A DNA stretch of 17,773 nucleotides from JBOGGX01 sp050744245 (lineage in GTDB: Bacteria > Actinomycetota > Acidimicrobiia > Acidimicrobiales > JBOGGX01): positions 1-17,773 of the forward strand of contig JBOGGX010000160.1 of assembly GCA_050744245.1 (NCBI GenBank), given 5' to 3'. The notes below the pieces were generated by a model. The model did no database searches and had not been told where the DNA came from. It saw nothing but the letters and a program-made list of their open reading frames with translations. A program made the position numbers and the translations under genes. The first letter of the stretch is position 1. Each line of letters begins with the position of its first letter. Below are positions 7,289-13,493 of this stretch, one piece after another.

Positions 7289-7935
7289 CCCGGCTTGTCC
7301 TCCTTGGCCGTCAAGGCGCAGGGAAGGGCACGCAGGCGGGACGGCTGGCCGAGCGGTACGGCATACCCCACATCTCCACCGGCGACCTGCTCCGCGATGC
7401 GGTGCGGCGCGGCCGCGAGTTCGGTCGCAAGGCCAAGGAGTACATGAATCGGGGCGAGCTGCTGCCCGACGACGTCATGATCGGCATCGTCGACGAACGC
7501 CTGGCCCAGCCCGATGCCGAACGGGGGTACATCCTCGACGGCTTCCCGCGAACCGCCCTCCAGGCCGAGGCGCTCGACGAGCTCACCGCTCAGCGCCCTC
7601 TCGACCTGGTCGTCGACATCGACGTTCCGGAGGACGTCGTGGTCGAACGGATCTCGAGCCGACGGGTGTGTGTCGACTGTGGTGCGCTGTATTCGACGTC
7701 GGCGCCGCCCGCGGTCGACTGGACCTGCGACGTCTGCGGCGGCCGGGTGGTCCAGCGCGACGACGACACCGAGGACGCGGTGCGCAGGCGGCTGGTGCTG
7801 TACCGGGAGCTGACCCGGCCCCTGCTCGAGTTCTACGCCGCCGATGGTCGGCTGGCGACCGTCGACGGACTCGGCGGGGCCGAGGAGGTGTTCGCGAGGA
7901 TCGTGGCCGAGATCGAGGCGCGGGTGAGCACGTGA
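7285..7935 (+). CDS. adk: Adenylate kinase, long form with zinc-type LID
   Basis: Adenylate kinase catalyses ATP + AMP = 2 ADP in the cytosol. The product has 216 residues. The P-loop is GRQGAGKGT (residues 8-16), the AMP-binding region contains HISTGDLLRDAV and the DGFPRT motif (85-90). The LID domain has four cysteines, C129 and C132 (CVDC) and C148 and C151 (CDVC), which should bind a structural zinc as in Gram-positive adenylate kinases. Many actinobacterial enzymes lack the LID cysteines, so their presence is worth noting. The GTG start lies in the secY stop, and its TGA overlaps the map GTG. The secY-adk-map order is conserved across bacteria. Confidence 0.97.
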   Translation: MTRLVLLGRQGAGKGTQAGRLAERYGIPHISTGDLLRDAVRRGREFGRKAKEYMNRGELLPDDVMIGIVDERLAQPDAERGYILDGFPRTALQAEALDELTAQRPLDLVVDIDVPEDVVVERISSRRVCVDCGALYSTSAPPAVDWTCDVCGGRVVQRDDDTEDAVRRRLVLYRELTRPLLEFYAADGRLATVDGLGGAEEVFARIVAEIEARVST

Positions 7936-8678
7936 AACGGCGCCCGGAGGAGCTGCGCAAGATGCGGCAGGCCGGCCGGGTGGTGGCCGAGATGCACGCC
8001 GAGATCCGCGAGACGATCCGGCCGGGGGTCACCACCCTCGAGCTCGACCTGGTGGCGCGGGCCGTGCTCGACCGGCGGGGCGCCAGGTCGAACTTCCTGG
8101 GGTACGGCCATCCGCCGTTCCCCGGGGTGATCTGCACCTCGCCCAACTCGATGATCGTCCACGGCATCCCCGGGCCCTACCGGCTGAAGCAGGGCGACAT
8201 CGTCTCGATCGACTGCGGCGCCATCGTCGACGGCTACCACGGTGACGCCGCCTTCACCGCGGCCGTCGGCCAGGTCACCGACGACGCGTCGCGGCTGATG
8301 AAGGTCACCGAGGAGTCGCTGTTCGCCGGCATCGACGCCATGATCGACGGCAACCGGCTGTCCGACATCGGCCACGCCGTCCAGGCGGTGGCCGAGGCGG
8401 CCGGGTTCTCGGTGGTGCGGGAGTATGTCGGTCACGCCATCGGGACGGCCATGCACGAGAAGCCCGAGGTGCCCAACTACGGGGAACCGGGCCGGGGTCC
8501 CAAGCTGCGTCCGGGGATGGTGTTCGCGGTCGAGCCGATGGTGAACGCGGGCGGCGCCGCGACCCGGGTGCTCGACGACGCCTGGAGCGTGGTGACCGCC
8601 GACGGCAGCCTCTCGGCCCACTTCGAGCACACGATCGCGGTCACCGACGACGGCCCCGAAATCCTCACCCGGCCCTGA
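7932..8678 (+). CDS. map: Methionine aminopeptidase, type I
   Basis: This enzyme removes the initiator methionine from nascent proteins in the cytosol. The product has 248 residues, the compact single-domain type. The five metal ligands are visible: D94 (SIDCGA), D105 (HGDAAF), H168 (VGHAIG), E201 (AVEPMV) and E232 (HFEHT). The catalytic histidines correspond to H77 (SMIVHGIP) and H175 (AMHEKP). The GTG at 7932 overlaps the adk stop and agrees with the conserved start region KRRPEELRKMRQAGRVVAE. It is the last gene of the ribosomal block here; the usual infA and rpmJ do not follow. Confidence 0.96.
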   Translation: MKRRPEELRKMRQAGRVVAEMHAEIRETIRPGVTTLELDLVARAVLDRRGARSNFLGYGHPPFPGVICTSPNSMIVHGIPGPYRLKQGDIVSIDCGAIVDGYHGDAAFTAAVGQVTDDASRLMKVTEESLFAGIDAMIDGNRLSDIGHAVQAVAEAAGFSVVREYVGHAIGTAMHEKPEVPNYGEPGRGPKLRPGMVFAVEPMVNAGGAATRVLDDAWSVVTADGSLSAHFEHTIAVTDDGPEILTRP

Positions 8679-8733
8679 CCCCACCGCGCGCCAACTCGCC
8701 TCCTGTGTCGGTTTCGGCCGGCTCTGCCCGCTT

Positions 8734-8969
8734 GCCCTCGGGATCGGCCATGAGGATCCAGGTGCTGCCGTGTTCGGACCTGGTGTCGGCGGCGACGCGT
8801 GTGGCGCCCTGGGTTGCGAGGCGGGCGGCTTCGGTGGCCCTTGTTCGGATGTGACGAGCAGCACGTAGTTCCCGGCCGCGCGGAGGCTCTGGGAACCGAG
8901 CGCCGGCGCCCAGAACTGGGCGAGACGTTCGGGGTCGGCGCAGTCCAGGTCGAGACCGATCGATGTCAC
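8734..8969 (-). pseudogene. Decayed VOC (glyoxalase-fold) family gene
   Basis: Two pieces of one VOC protein lie in different - strand frames. The N-terminal piece (8969 to about 8830, GTG start) reads MTSIGLDLDCADPERLAQFW and then GNYVLLVTSEQGPPK. The C-terminal piece (about 8838 to 8734) reads ATEAARLATQGATRVAADTR followed by SEHGSTWILMADPEG. In actinobacterial VOC proteins of this type these pieces are separated by roughly 30 residues (a beta strand and the start of a helix), which are missing here along with the frame. It is therefore a gene with an internal deletion and a frameshift, not a functional enzyme. Family assignment rests on these motifs from memory. Confidence 0.7.
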
Positions 8970-9161
8970 CGACCAGCATCGCACCTGGGCCCTCGGCGGT
9001 TCTCGGCGCGCCTTCGTTCATGTGGCCGGGGCTCCGGTCCCTCGAGGTGGGCATTGCGTGGCATGGTGATGCCGAACCCGGGCGTTGGCCAGAAACCGGT
9101 CGACGGACCGGTCGACGCGAACCCCGCCGAGGAGGCGTCAGGGTGGGCGAGCTTTTGGCCA
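8970..9161. other. Intergenic stretch, no gene recognised
   Basis: No convincing coding sequence, terminator or RNA is seen between the VOC remnant and the end of the MFS gene. The only structure noted is a 10-bp direct repeat, ccggtcgacg, at 9096-9105 and 9108-9117. Confidence 0.5.
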
Positions 9162-10478
9162 TCAGCGCGGGAGGGCGCTGCGCTGGTGGAAGCCCATGTC
9201 CGTCCGTCTCGTCCTGCAGTTCGGCGGGTGGGTCTCGGTGAGAAGGCGGGCGGCGACGAGGCCGCTCGCAGCGGTGAGGGCGGCGACGACGGCAACGGCG
9301 CCGCGGAGGCCGACGAGGTCGGCGGTGATGCCGGCGATGAGGGCACCAACCGCGTAGCCGCTGTCGCGCCACAACCGATAGACGCCGACGGCGGAGGCCC
9401 GCCAGGCGGGGTGGGCGACGTCGCCGATGGCAGCAAGCAGGGTCGGGTAGACGAGCGCAGTGCCGGCGCCGAGCACCACGGCGCCCAGCGCCCAGGGGGC
9501 GAGGCCGGTGACGGTCGCGAACACGGCGAGGGCAGCGGCTTGGGTGAGCATCCCGGCGACGATGAGTGGCTTGCGTCCGGCTCGGTCCGACAAGGCGCCG
9601 GTGGCGAGCTGGCCGACACCCCAGATGGCGGGGTACAGCGCGGCGAGCAGGCCGATGTCGGCCACGGTGAGTCCGTCGGTGGCGAAAAGGATGGGCAGCA
9701 GCCCCCAGGCAAGCCCGTCGTTGAGGTTGTTGACGAGCCCGGCCTGGTTGACCGCGAGCAGGTTGCGGTCGTGCAGGGCGGTGTGGGTGAGGACCCGAGT
9801 CAGGCTGCGCCGATCGCCGGGCCGGTCGTGGCTGGCGGCCTCGTGGTCGGCGTGGCCGCGGGTCTCGCGCACGAACAGGGTGGAGAGGCCGAGGCCGAGC
9901 GCGATGTAGGCGGCGCCGAGCAGAAACGGTTCGGGGCGCAGCCCGTGGCGGGTGGCGATCCACCCGGTGGCTGCCGCGGTGGCGGCCACGGCCCCGTAGC
10001 CGGCGGCCTCGTTGAGGCCCATGGCCAGCCCCCGGCGGTCGGGACCGGCGAGGTCGATCTTCATGATGACGGTGGCCGACCAGGTGAGGCCCTGGTTGAC
10101 CCCGAGCAGGATGTTGGCCGCGATGACCCAGCCCCAGCTCGGCGCCCAGATGAGCAGGAGCGGCACCGGGATGCCGACGAGCCACCCGGCCACGAGCACC
10201 GGCTTGCGGCCGATGCGGTCGCTCAGGGCGCCGGCTACGAGGTTGGTGAGGGCCTTGGTGATCCCGAAGGCGACGATGAAGGTCAGCCCGGCGGTGTAGG
10301 CGGTGAGGCCGAACTCCGCCGTGGCCAGCAGGGGTAGGACGGTCCGTTCCTGGCCGATGGTGCCGCCGACCAGGGCATTGACCGCGACCAGGAGGCTGAA
10401 CTGAGCCAGGTTGGCCCGCAGCCCCAACCGCACCGGTCGGGTCCGTGGTTCAGGCTCGGCAGGGCCCGCTGCCGTCAC
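9162..10478 (-). CDS. MFS transporter in the ArsR-rhodanese cluster
   Basis: This is a major facilitator superfamily membrane transporter of 438 residues with about 12 hydrophobic segments. Both halves carry the MFS motif A between their second and third helices: GALSDRIGRK (83-92) and GALSDRAGRK (294-303). A hydrophilic central loop (about 204-236) separates the halves. The GTG at 10478 overlaps the stop of the metallo-beta-lactamase/rhodanese gene in a GTGA arrangement, so the two are surely co-transcribed and probably coupled. The frame is open far upstream, but that part is a shadow of the preceding gene. The substrate is unknown. From context it may export a toxic or methylated product, or take up a sulfur compound (inference). 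No GAPDH partner is present, which argues against an ArsJ-type system. Confidence 0.88.
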   Translation of the reverse strand: MTAAGPAEPEPRTRPVRLGLRANLAQFSLLVAVNALVGGTIGQERTVLPLLATAEFGLTAYTAGLTFIVAFGITKALTNLVAGALSDRIGRKPVLVAGWLVGIPVPLLLIWAPSWGWVIAANILLGVNQGLTWSATVIMKIDLAGPDRRGLAMGLNEAAGYGAVAATAAATGWIATRHGLRPEPFLLGAAYIALGLGLSTLFVRETRGHADHEAASHDRPGDRRSLTRVLTHTALHDRNLLAVNQAGLVNNLNDGLAWGLLPILFATDGLTVADIGLLAALYPAIWGVGQLATGALSDRAGRKPLIVAGMLTQAAALAVFATVTGLAPWALGAVVLGAGTALVYPTLLAAIGDVAHPAWRASAVGVYRLWRDSGYAVGALIAGITADLVGLRGAVAVVAALTAASGLVAARLLTETHPPNCRTRRTDMGFHQRSALPR

Positions 10479-11824
10479 CGGGTGGCGAGTCGGCGGCCGG
10501 TGGCCGCGGCCCAGTCGGCGGGTCCGCCGATGACAACGGCGACGGGTGGCCGTCCGGCACGCTCGAGGATGCTCGCCGCGGTGGCGGCCCGTTCGCCGTG
10601 GCCGCACATGACCGCGTCGATTCCGGTGAGGTCGCACGCGGTCGAGGCGAGGTCGCCGAGCTCGATGTGGGCGGCGCCGGGCAGGTGGCCGGCGGCATGC
10701 TCGCGGTCCTGGCGGACGTCGAGTACGAGGCCGTGTACGCGGCCAGCGTCGACCAGCGGCGTGCGCTGGACCGGGAGGTCCGCGGCAGCCCACGCGCTGG
10801 TGCCCCCGGCCAGCTCGCCCAGCAGGTGATCGTGGCCGATCTGGTGGCACTGACGCACCAGCTCGGCCCGATCCTGATCGGCGCCGACGACGAACAGCAG
10901 CGGCTGGTCCCGTTCGACGAGCCAGCCGAGCCAGGAGGCGAACTGGTCGCGCAGGGGGTTGGCCAGCGCGGCGGGGATGTGCCCGGCGGCCCACGCCTCG
11001 ACCGGCCGGGTGTCGACGGGCACCGCCCCGGCGGCCAGGTGGCGGCGGAACGTGGTGAGGTCGAGCCCGGGAAGCCCCGGCGGGAGCAGGCCGAGCACCC
11101 GGGGGCCCATGCGGTTCACGTCGCGCAGGTGATGGAAGTACGGCGGGTAGCTGCCGAGACTGCCCAGCAACGTCGTGACGAAGGCATCCTCGTCGGGCGC
11201 GGCCAGCAGCGGGTTGCTGCGGCGCTCGTCGCCCACGGTGGTCGAGCGCCGATCGGTTGCCGGCGCCGAGCAGAAGCTGCCGGCGCCGTGGGTCGGGTAG
11301 ACCGGGGTGTCGTCGGGCAGGGTCAGGACCTGCTCATGCAGGGAGCGCCACAGGGCCCGGGCCAGGTCCTCGGTGGCATCGGGGGCGATGAGGTCCGTCC
11401 GGGCGACCGCGCCAACCAGCAGGGAGCCCCCGGTGAACACCCCCACCGGATCGTCACCGTCGGTCACCAGGTAGGCAAGGTGCTCGGGGGTGTGGCCCGG
11501 TGTGGCCAGGGCTCGCAGCGTGAGCCCGCCGAGATCGACGGTGTCGCCGCCGGCGACCGGACGGTGGGGCCAGGCCAGCTCGGCGGCCTCCGAGGCGACG
11601 ACGGTGGCACCGTAGGCGGCCAGCTCGCGACTGCCGGTCACGAAGTCGGCGTGCAGGTGAGTCTCCACGCTGAACGCCACCCGGGCGCCGCGGCGTTCGG
11701 CCTCGGCCAAGTAGCGGCCGGGGTGGCGGCCCGGATCGATCACCGCCAGGCGCCGGTCACCAAGGTCCACGACCCATGACATGTTCCCCAACCCGGGGTC
11801 GACGACAGCAGCCACGACGCTCAT
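10475..11824 (-). CDS. Metallo-beta-lactamase fold protein with two rhodanese domains
   Basis: The domain order is metallo-beta-lactamase (about 1-250), rhodanese 1 (about 258-352) and rhodanese 2 (about 357-449), as in CstB/BlhA-type persulfide dioxygenases, which oxidise persulfides such as glutathione persulfide to sulfite. The metal motif THLHADF (H56, H58, D60) and the PGHTPEH histidine (H111) are present, as is YPTHG (H179). The position of the ETHE1 iron ligand Asp154, normally TGD, reads FTGG (G133). Rhodanese 1 keeps the fold motif VDTRPVEAWAAGHIP but has no cysteine in its active-site loop (FVVGADQDRA). Rhodanese 2 has an intact loop, CGHGER (C407). The product has 449 residues, probably cytosolic. 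It has its own candidate promoter and operator just upstream and overlaps the downstream MFS gene. Activity as a persulfide dioxygenase is plausible but not assured given the missing Asp. Confidence 0.87.
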   Translation of the reverse strand: MSVVAAVVDPGLGNMSWVVDLGDRRLAVIDPGRHPGRYLAEAERRGARVAFSVETHLHADFVTGSRELAAYGATVVASEAAELAWPHRPVAGGDTVDLGGLTLRALATPGHTPEHLAYLVTDGDDPVGVFTGGSLLVGAVARTDLIAPDATEDLARALWRSLHEQVLTLPDDTPVYPTHGAGSFCSAPATDRRSTTVGDERRSNPLLAAPDEDAFVTTLLGSLGSYPPYFHHLRDVNRMGPRVLGLLPPGLPGLDLTTFRRHLAAGAVPVDTRPVEAWAAGHIPAALANPLRDQFASWLGWLVERDQPLLFVVGADQDRAELVRQCHQIGHDHLLGELAGGTSAWAAADLPVQRTPLVDAGRVHGLVLDVRQDREHAAGHLPGAAHIELGDLASTACDLTGIDAVMCGHGERAATAASILERAGRPPVAVVIGGPADWAAATGRRLATR

Positions 11825-11832
11825 CGACGGTG

Positions 11833-11861
11833 AGGCTACGCCGCCATCCTCGGCTCTTCAA
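11833..11861 (-). promoter_or_regulatory. Candidate promoter for the MBL-rhodanese/MFS pair, apparently leaderless
   Basis: On the - strand, a -35-like TTGAAG (11861-11856) is followed after exactly 17 bases by TAGCCT (11838-11833). The ATG at 11824 lies 8 bases past the -10 element, so transcription would start at or within a base or two of the ATG. No Shine-Dalgarno sequence is evident. The -35 hexamer coincides with one half of operator 3. Confidence 0.5.
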
Positions 11862-11874
11862 GTGATCTTTTGAA
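11857..11874. promoter_or_regulatory. Operator 3: TTCAA-N8-TTGAA in front of the MBL gene
   Basis: A perfect 5-bp inverted repeat, TTCAA (11857-11861) and TTGAA (11870-11874), has an 8-base spacer. It has the same architecture as the two sites in the divergent arsR/methyltransferase region. ArsR-family repressors typically bind imperfect palindromes of this TCAA/TTGA type. Its position over the -35 element fits repression. Confidence 0.6.
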
Positions 11875-11897
11875 TACCACCCGGTTGCGGGCGCGTC

Positions 11898-12563
11898 TCA
11901 CTCGCCGGCGGTGACCGGCAGCCCGGCACGCTTCCATTCCGGGAACCCGTCCTCGAGCCGGCGGGCCAGGAAGCCGCGCCGACGGAGCTCGCGCACCGCC
12001 TCGTCGGCAAACACGCAGTACGGGCCACGGCAGTAGGCGACGAGCTCGGCATCCTTCGGGAGCGCCCTGAGCTGCCGGCGGAGCTCGCCGATGGGGACGG
12101 AGCGCGCGCCCGCGATGTGGCCCGCCCCGAACTCCCGCTCGGGGCGAACGTCGAGCACCACGACGCTGCCCTCCTTGAGCCGCGCCGCGAGCTCGCGCCG
12201 ATCGATGACCTCGATGCCGTCACGGTCACCGAGGTACGCGGCGGCGAGGCGGTCGAGCCCGGCGGCGTGCTGCTCCGCCACGTCGCGAACCGCGCTCCAG
12301 AGCTCCCCCACCCGGTCGCCGGCCAAGGAGTAATGAATGCGGGTCCCCTCACGGCGAGTCGTCACCAACCCGGCCCGGGCCAGGACCCGCAGATGATGCG
12401 ACGTGTTGGCCACGCTCTGATCGATCTCGCAGGCGATCTCCTCCACGGACCGCTCCCCCTGGGCGAGCAGGTCCACGATCTCGGCGCGGCGGCCACTGGC
12501 CAAGGCCTTGGCCACCTCGCTGAAGCCTTCGAACAGCGCATCCTTGGCGCCCCGGTCAGCCAT
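11898..12563 (-). CDS. ArsR-family transcriptional regulator fused to a rhodanese domain
   Basis: The product has 221 residues. Residues 15-95 form an ArsR/SmtB winged helix with recognition helix SVANTSHHLRVLARAGLV and wing TTRREGTRIHYSL. Residues 116-221 form a rhodanese with VVLDVRPEREFGAGHI and an active-site loop containing C178 in YCRGPYC183. The classical arsenic site of E. coli ArsR (CVC-type motif in helix 3) is absent; the only N-terminal cysteine is C45 (EEIACEIDQS). The rhodanese cysteines C178 and C183 are attractive sensors of sulfane sulfur or thiophilic agents (inference). It is transcribed divergently from the methyltransferases and lies 73 bp upstream of the MBL gene. The ATG at 12563 is supported by a TTGACA-17-GACGAT promoter ending 8 bases before it. 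Confidence 0.9.
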   Translation of the reverse strand: MADRGAKDALFEGFSEVAKALASGRRAEIVDLLAQGERSVEEIACEIDQSVANTSHHLRVLARAGLVTTRREGTRIHYSLAGDRVGELWSAVRDVAEQHAAGLDRLAAAYLGDRDGIEVIDRRELAARLKEGSVVVLDVRPEREFGAGHIAGARSVPIGELRRQLRALPKDAELVAYCRGPYCVFADEAVRELRRRGFLARRLEDGFPEWKRAGLPVTAGE

Positions 12564-12571
12564 CGCCCGCC

Positions 12572-12600
12572 ATCGTCGGTCCGCTTGAGGCGCCTGTCAA
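12572..12600 (-). promoter_or_regulatory. Promoter of the ArsR-rhodanese gene, apparently leaderless
   Basis: On the - strand a consensus -35 TTGACA (12600-12595) is followed after 17 bases by GACGAT (12577-12572). The ATG at 12563 begins after 8 further bases, so the transcript probably starts at or next to the start codon. Operator 1 begins 3 bases upstream of the -35 element. Confidence 0.6.
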
Positions 12601-12603
12601 TTC

Positions 12604-12619
12604 TCAAACGACTGCTTGA
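12604..12619. promoter_or_regulatory. Operator 1 in the divergent promoter region
   Basis: TCAA (12604-12607) and TTGA (12616-12619) are separated by 8 bases. The 16-mer TCAAACGACTGCTTGA matches operator 2 at 13 of 16 positions. Its right half is the beginning of the TTGACA -35 box of the + strand promoter. Confidence 0.6.
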
Positions 12620-12644
12620 CATGCACGGATCCAGGCGCGACTGT
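12616..12644 (+). promoter_or_regulatory. Candidate promoter of the methyltransferase pair
   Basis: A consensus -35 TTGACA lies at 12616-12621. After 17 bases there is a weak -10, GACTGT (12639-12644). It would give a leader of about 40 bases carrying the GGAGG site at 12681-12685. The -35 box overlaps operator 1, and operator 2 covers the start-site region. Confidence 0.5.
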
Positions 12645-12661
12645 TCAAACGATGACTTGAA
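12644..12661. promoter_or_regulatory. Operator 2 in the divergent promoter region
   Basis: TTCAA (12644-12648) and TTGAA (12657-12661) form a perfect 5-bp inverted repeat with an 8-base spacer. The site starts 41 bp after the corresponding base of operator 1, close to four helical turns. Confidence 0.6.
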
Positions 12662-12689
12662 TATCTCCGGACTCGACCCGGGAGGGACG

Positions 12690-13466
12690 ATGGCTGACAC
12701 GATTCCCGTTGATCCCGAGGCGCTGCGCGCCGACGTTCGCGACAAGTACCGCGAGGTGGCGCTGCGACCGGACGCGCCGTTCCACTTCCACACCGGACGA
12801 CCGCTGGCCAAGCTCCTCGGGTACCCCGACGAGCTGGTCGACGCCCTCCCCGATCGGGCCGTGGAGTCCTTCGCCGGGGTCGACAACCCCTTCTCGCTCA
12901 GAGCCCTGCAACCGGGCGAGCATGTTGTCGACCTCGGCTCCGGTGCCGGCTTCGACTGCTTCGTCGCCGCCGCCGCCGTCGGTCCGAACGGTCGGGTCGT
13001 CGGTGTCGACATGACCCCGGAGATGCTGGCCAAGTCCCGCGGTACCTGCGAGGCCCTCGGGCTGGCCAACGTCGAGTTCCGCGAGGGGCTGCTGGAGGAG
13101 CTCCCGGTCGAGGACGGCTGGGCCGACGTGGTGATCTCCAACGGCGTCATCAACCTGTGCGCCGACAAGGCCGCCGTCTTCGCGCAGGCCTTCCGCGCCC
13201 TTCGCCCCGGCGGTGTGCTGCAGTTCGCCGACATCGCCAACGGAAAGCCGCTGCCCGACGCAGCCGTGTGCGAGATCGACCTGTGGACCGGCTGCATCGC
13301 CGGCGGCCTGCCCATCTTCGACTGGGCGTCGGTCATCGAAGGGGCCGGATTCGTCGACCTGTCCGTCGGCCTCCCGGTCGATGCGTTCGGAGGCTCCGCC
13401 GGCGCGCCCAACGCCCGCGCCTATGACGTGTCGGCTCACGTGTTCCTCGCCCGCCGCCCCGCCTGA
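12690..13466 (+). CDS. ArsM-like SAM-dependent methyltransferase
   Basis: This is a class I SAM methyltransferase of 258 residues. Motif I is VVDLGSGAGFDCFVAA (from residue 79), the acidic ribose-binding residue is D107 (GVDMTPEMLAKSR), and the post-motif sequence ALRPGGVLQFADI (170-182) is typical. The overall pattern (GYPDELVDALP, then WADVVISNGVINL, then DLWTGCIAGG) is that of ArsM-like arsenite methyltransferases. However, of the three arsenic-binding cysteines of ArsM only the last (C202) has a clear counterpart: the GCGNP position reads GVDNP (63-67) and the SNC position reads SNG (150-152), with a cysteine displaced to C157. The start at 12690 follows a GGAGG with short spacing. It is divergent from the ArsR-rhodanese gene and shares the operator region. 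The substrate may be arsenite, another metalloid or a small organic thiol; this is unresolved. Confidence 0.85.
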   Translation: MADTIPVDPEALRADVRDKYREVALRPDAPFHFHTGRPLAKLLGYPDELVDALPDRAVESFAGVDNPFSLRALQPGEHVVDLGSGAGFDCFVAAAAVGPNGRVVGVDMTPEMLAKSRGTCEALGLANVEFREGLLEELPVEDGWADVVISNGVINLCADKAAVFAQAFRALRPGGVLQFADIANGKPLPDAAVCEIDLWTGCIAGGLPIFDWASVIEGAGFVDLSVGLPVDAFGGSAGAPNARAYDVSAHVFLARRPA

Positions 13467-13493
13467 CCCAATCGCGAAAAAGGGAGAGCCACG

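Noticed and set aside
9096..9117. Direct repeat ccggtcgacg as a possible attachment site.
   Set aside because: It is short, GC-rich, partly palindromic by composition, and has no integrase nearby.
8665..10185. A 506-residue - strand frame rich in Arg/Pro/His.
   Set aside because: It is an out-of-frame shadow of the MFS gene; only its C-terminal piece carries real sequence, counted here as part of the VOC pseudogene.
9162..10478. MFS gene as an ArsJ-type organoarsenical exporter.
   Set aside because: The GAPDH partner of ArsJ systems is absent and no ArsJ-specific feature was recognised.
8799..11779. Very long + strand frames (8799-10337 and 10445-11779) opposite the MFS and MBL-rhodanese genes.
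   Set aside because: The - strand frames encode clear family motifs. The + strand products are Gly/Gln/Arg/Ala-rich with no recognisable domain.
12117..12689. N-terminal extension of the ArsM-like methyltransferase frame back to 12117.
   Set aside because: It is antisense to the ArsR-rhodanese gene and crosses the promoter region. GGAGG and the family length support the ATG at 12690.
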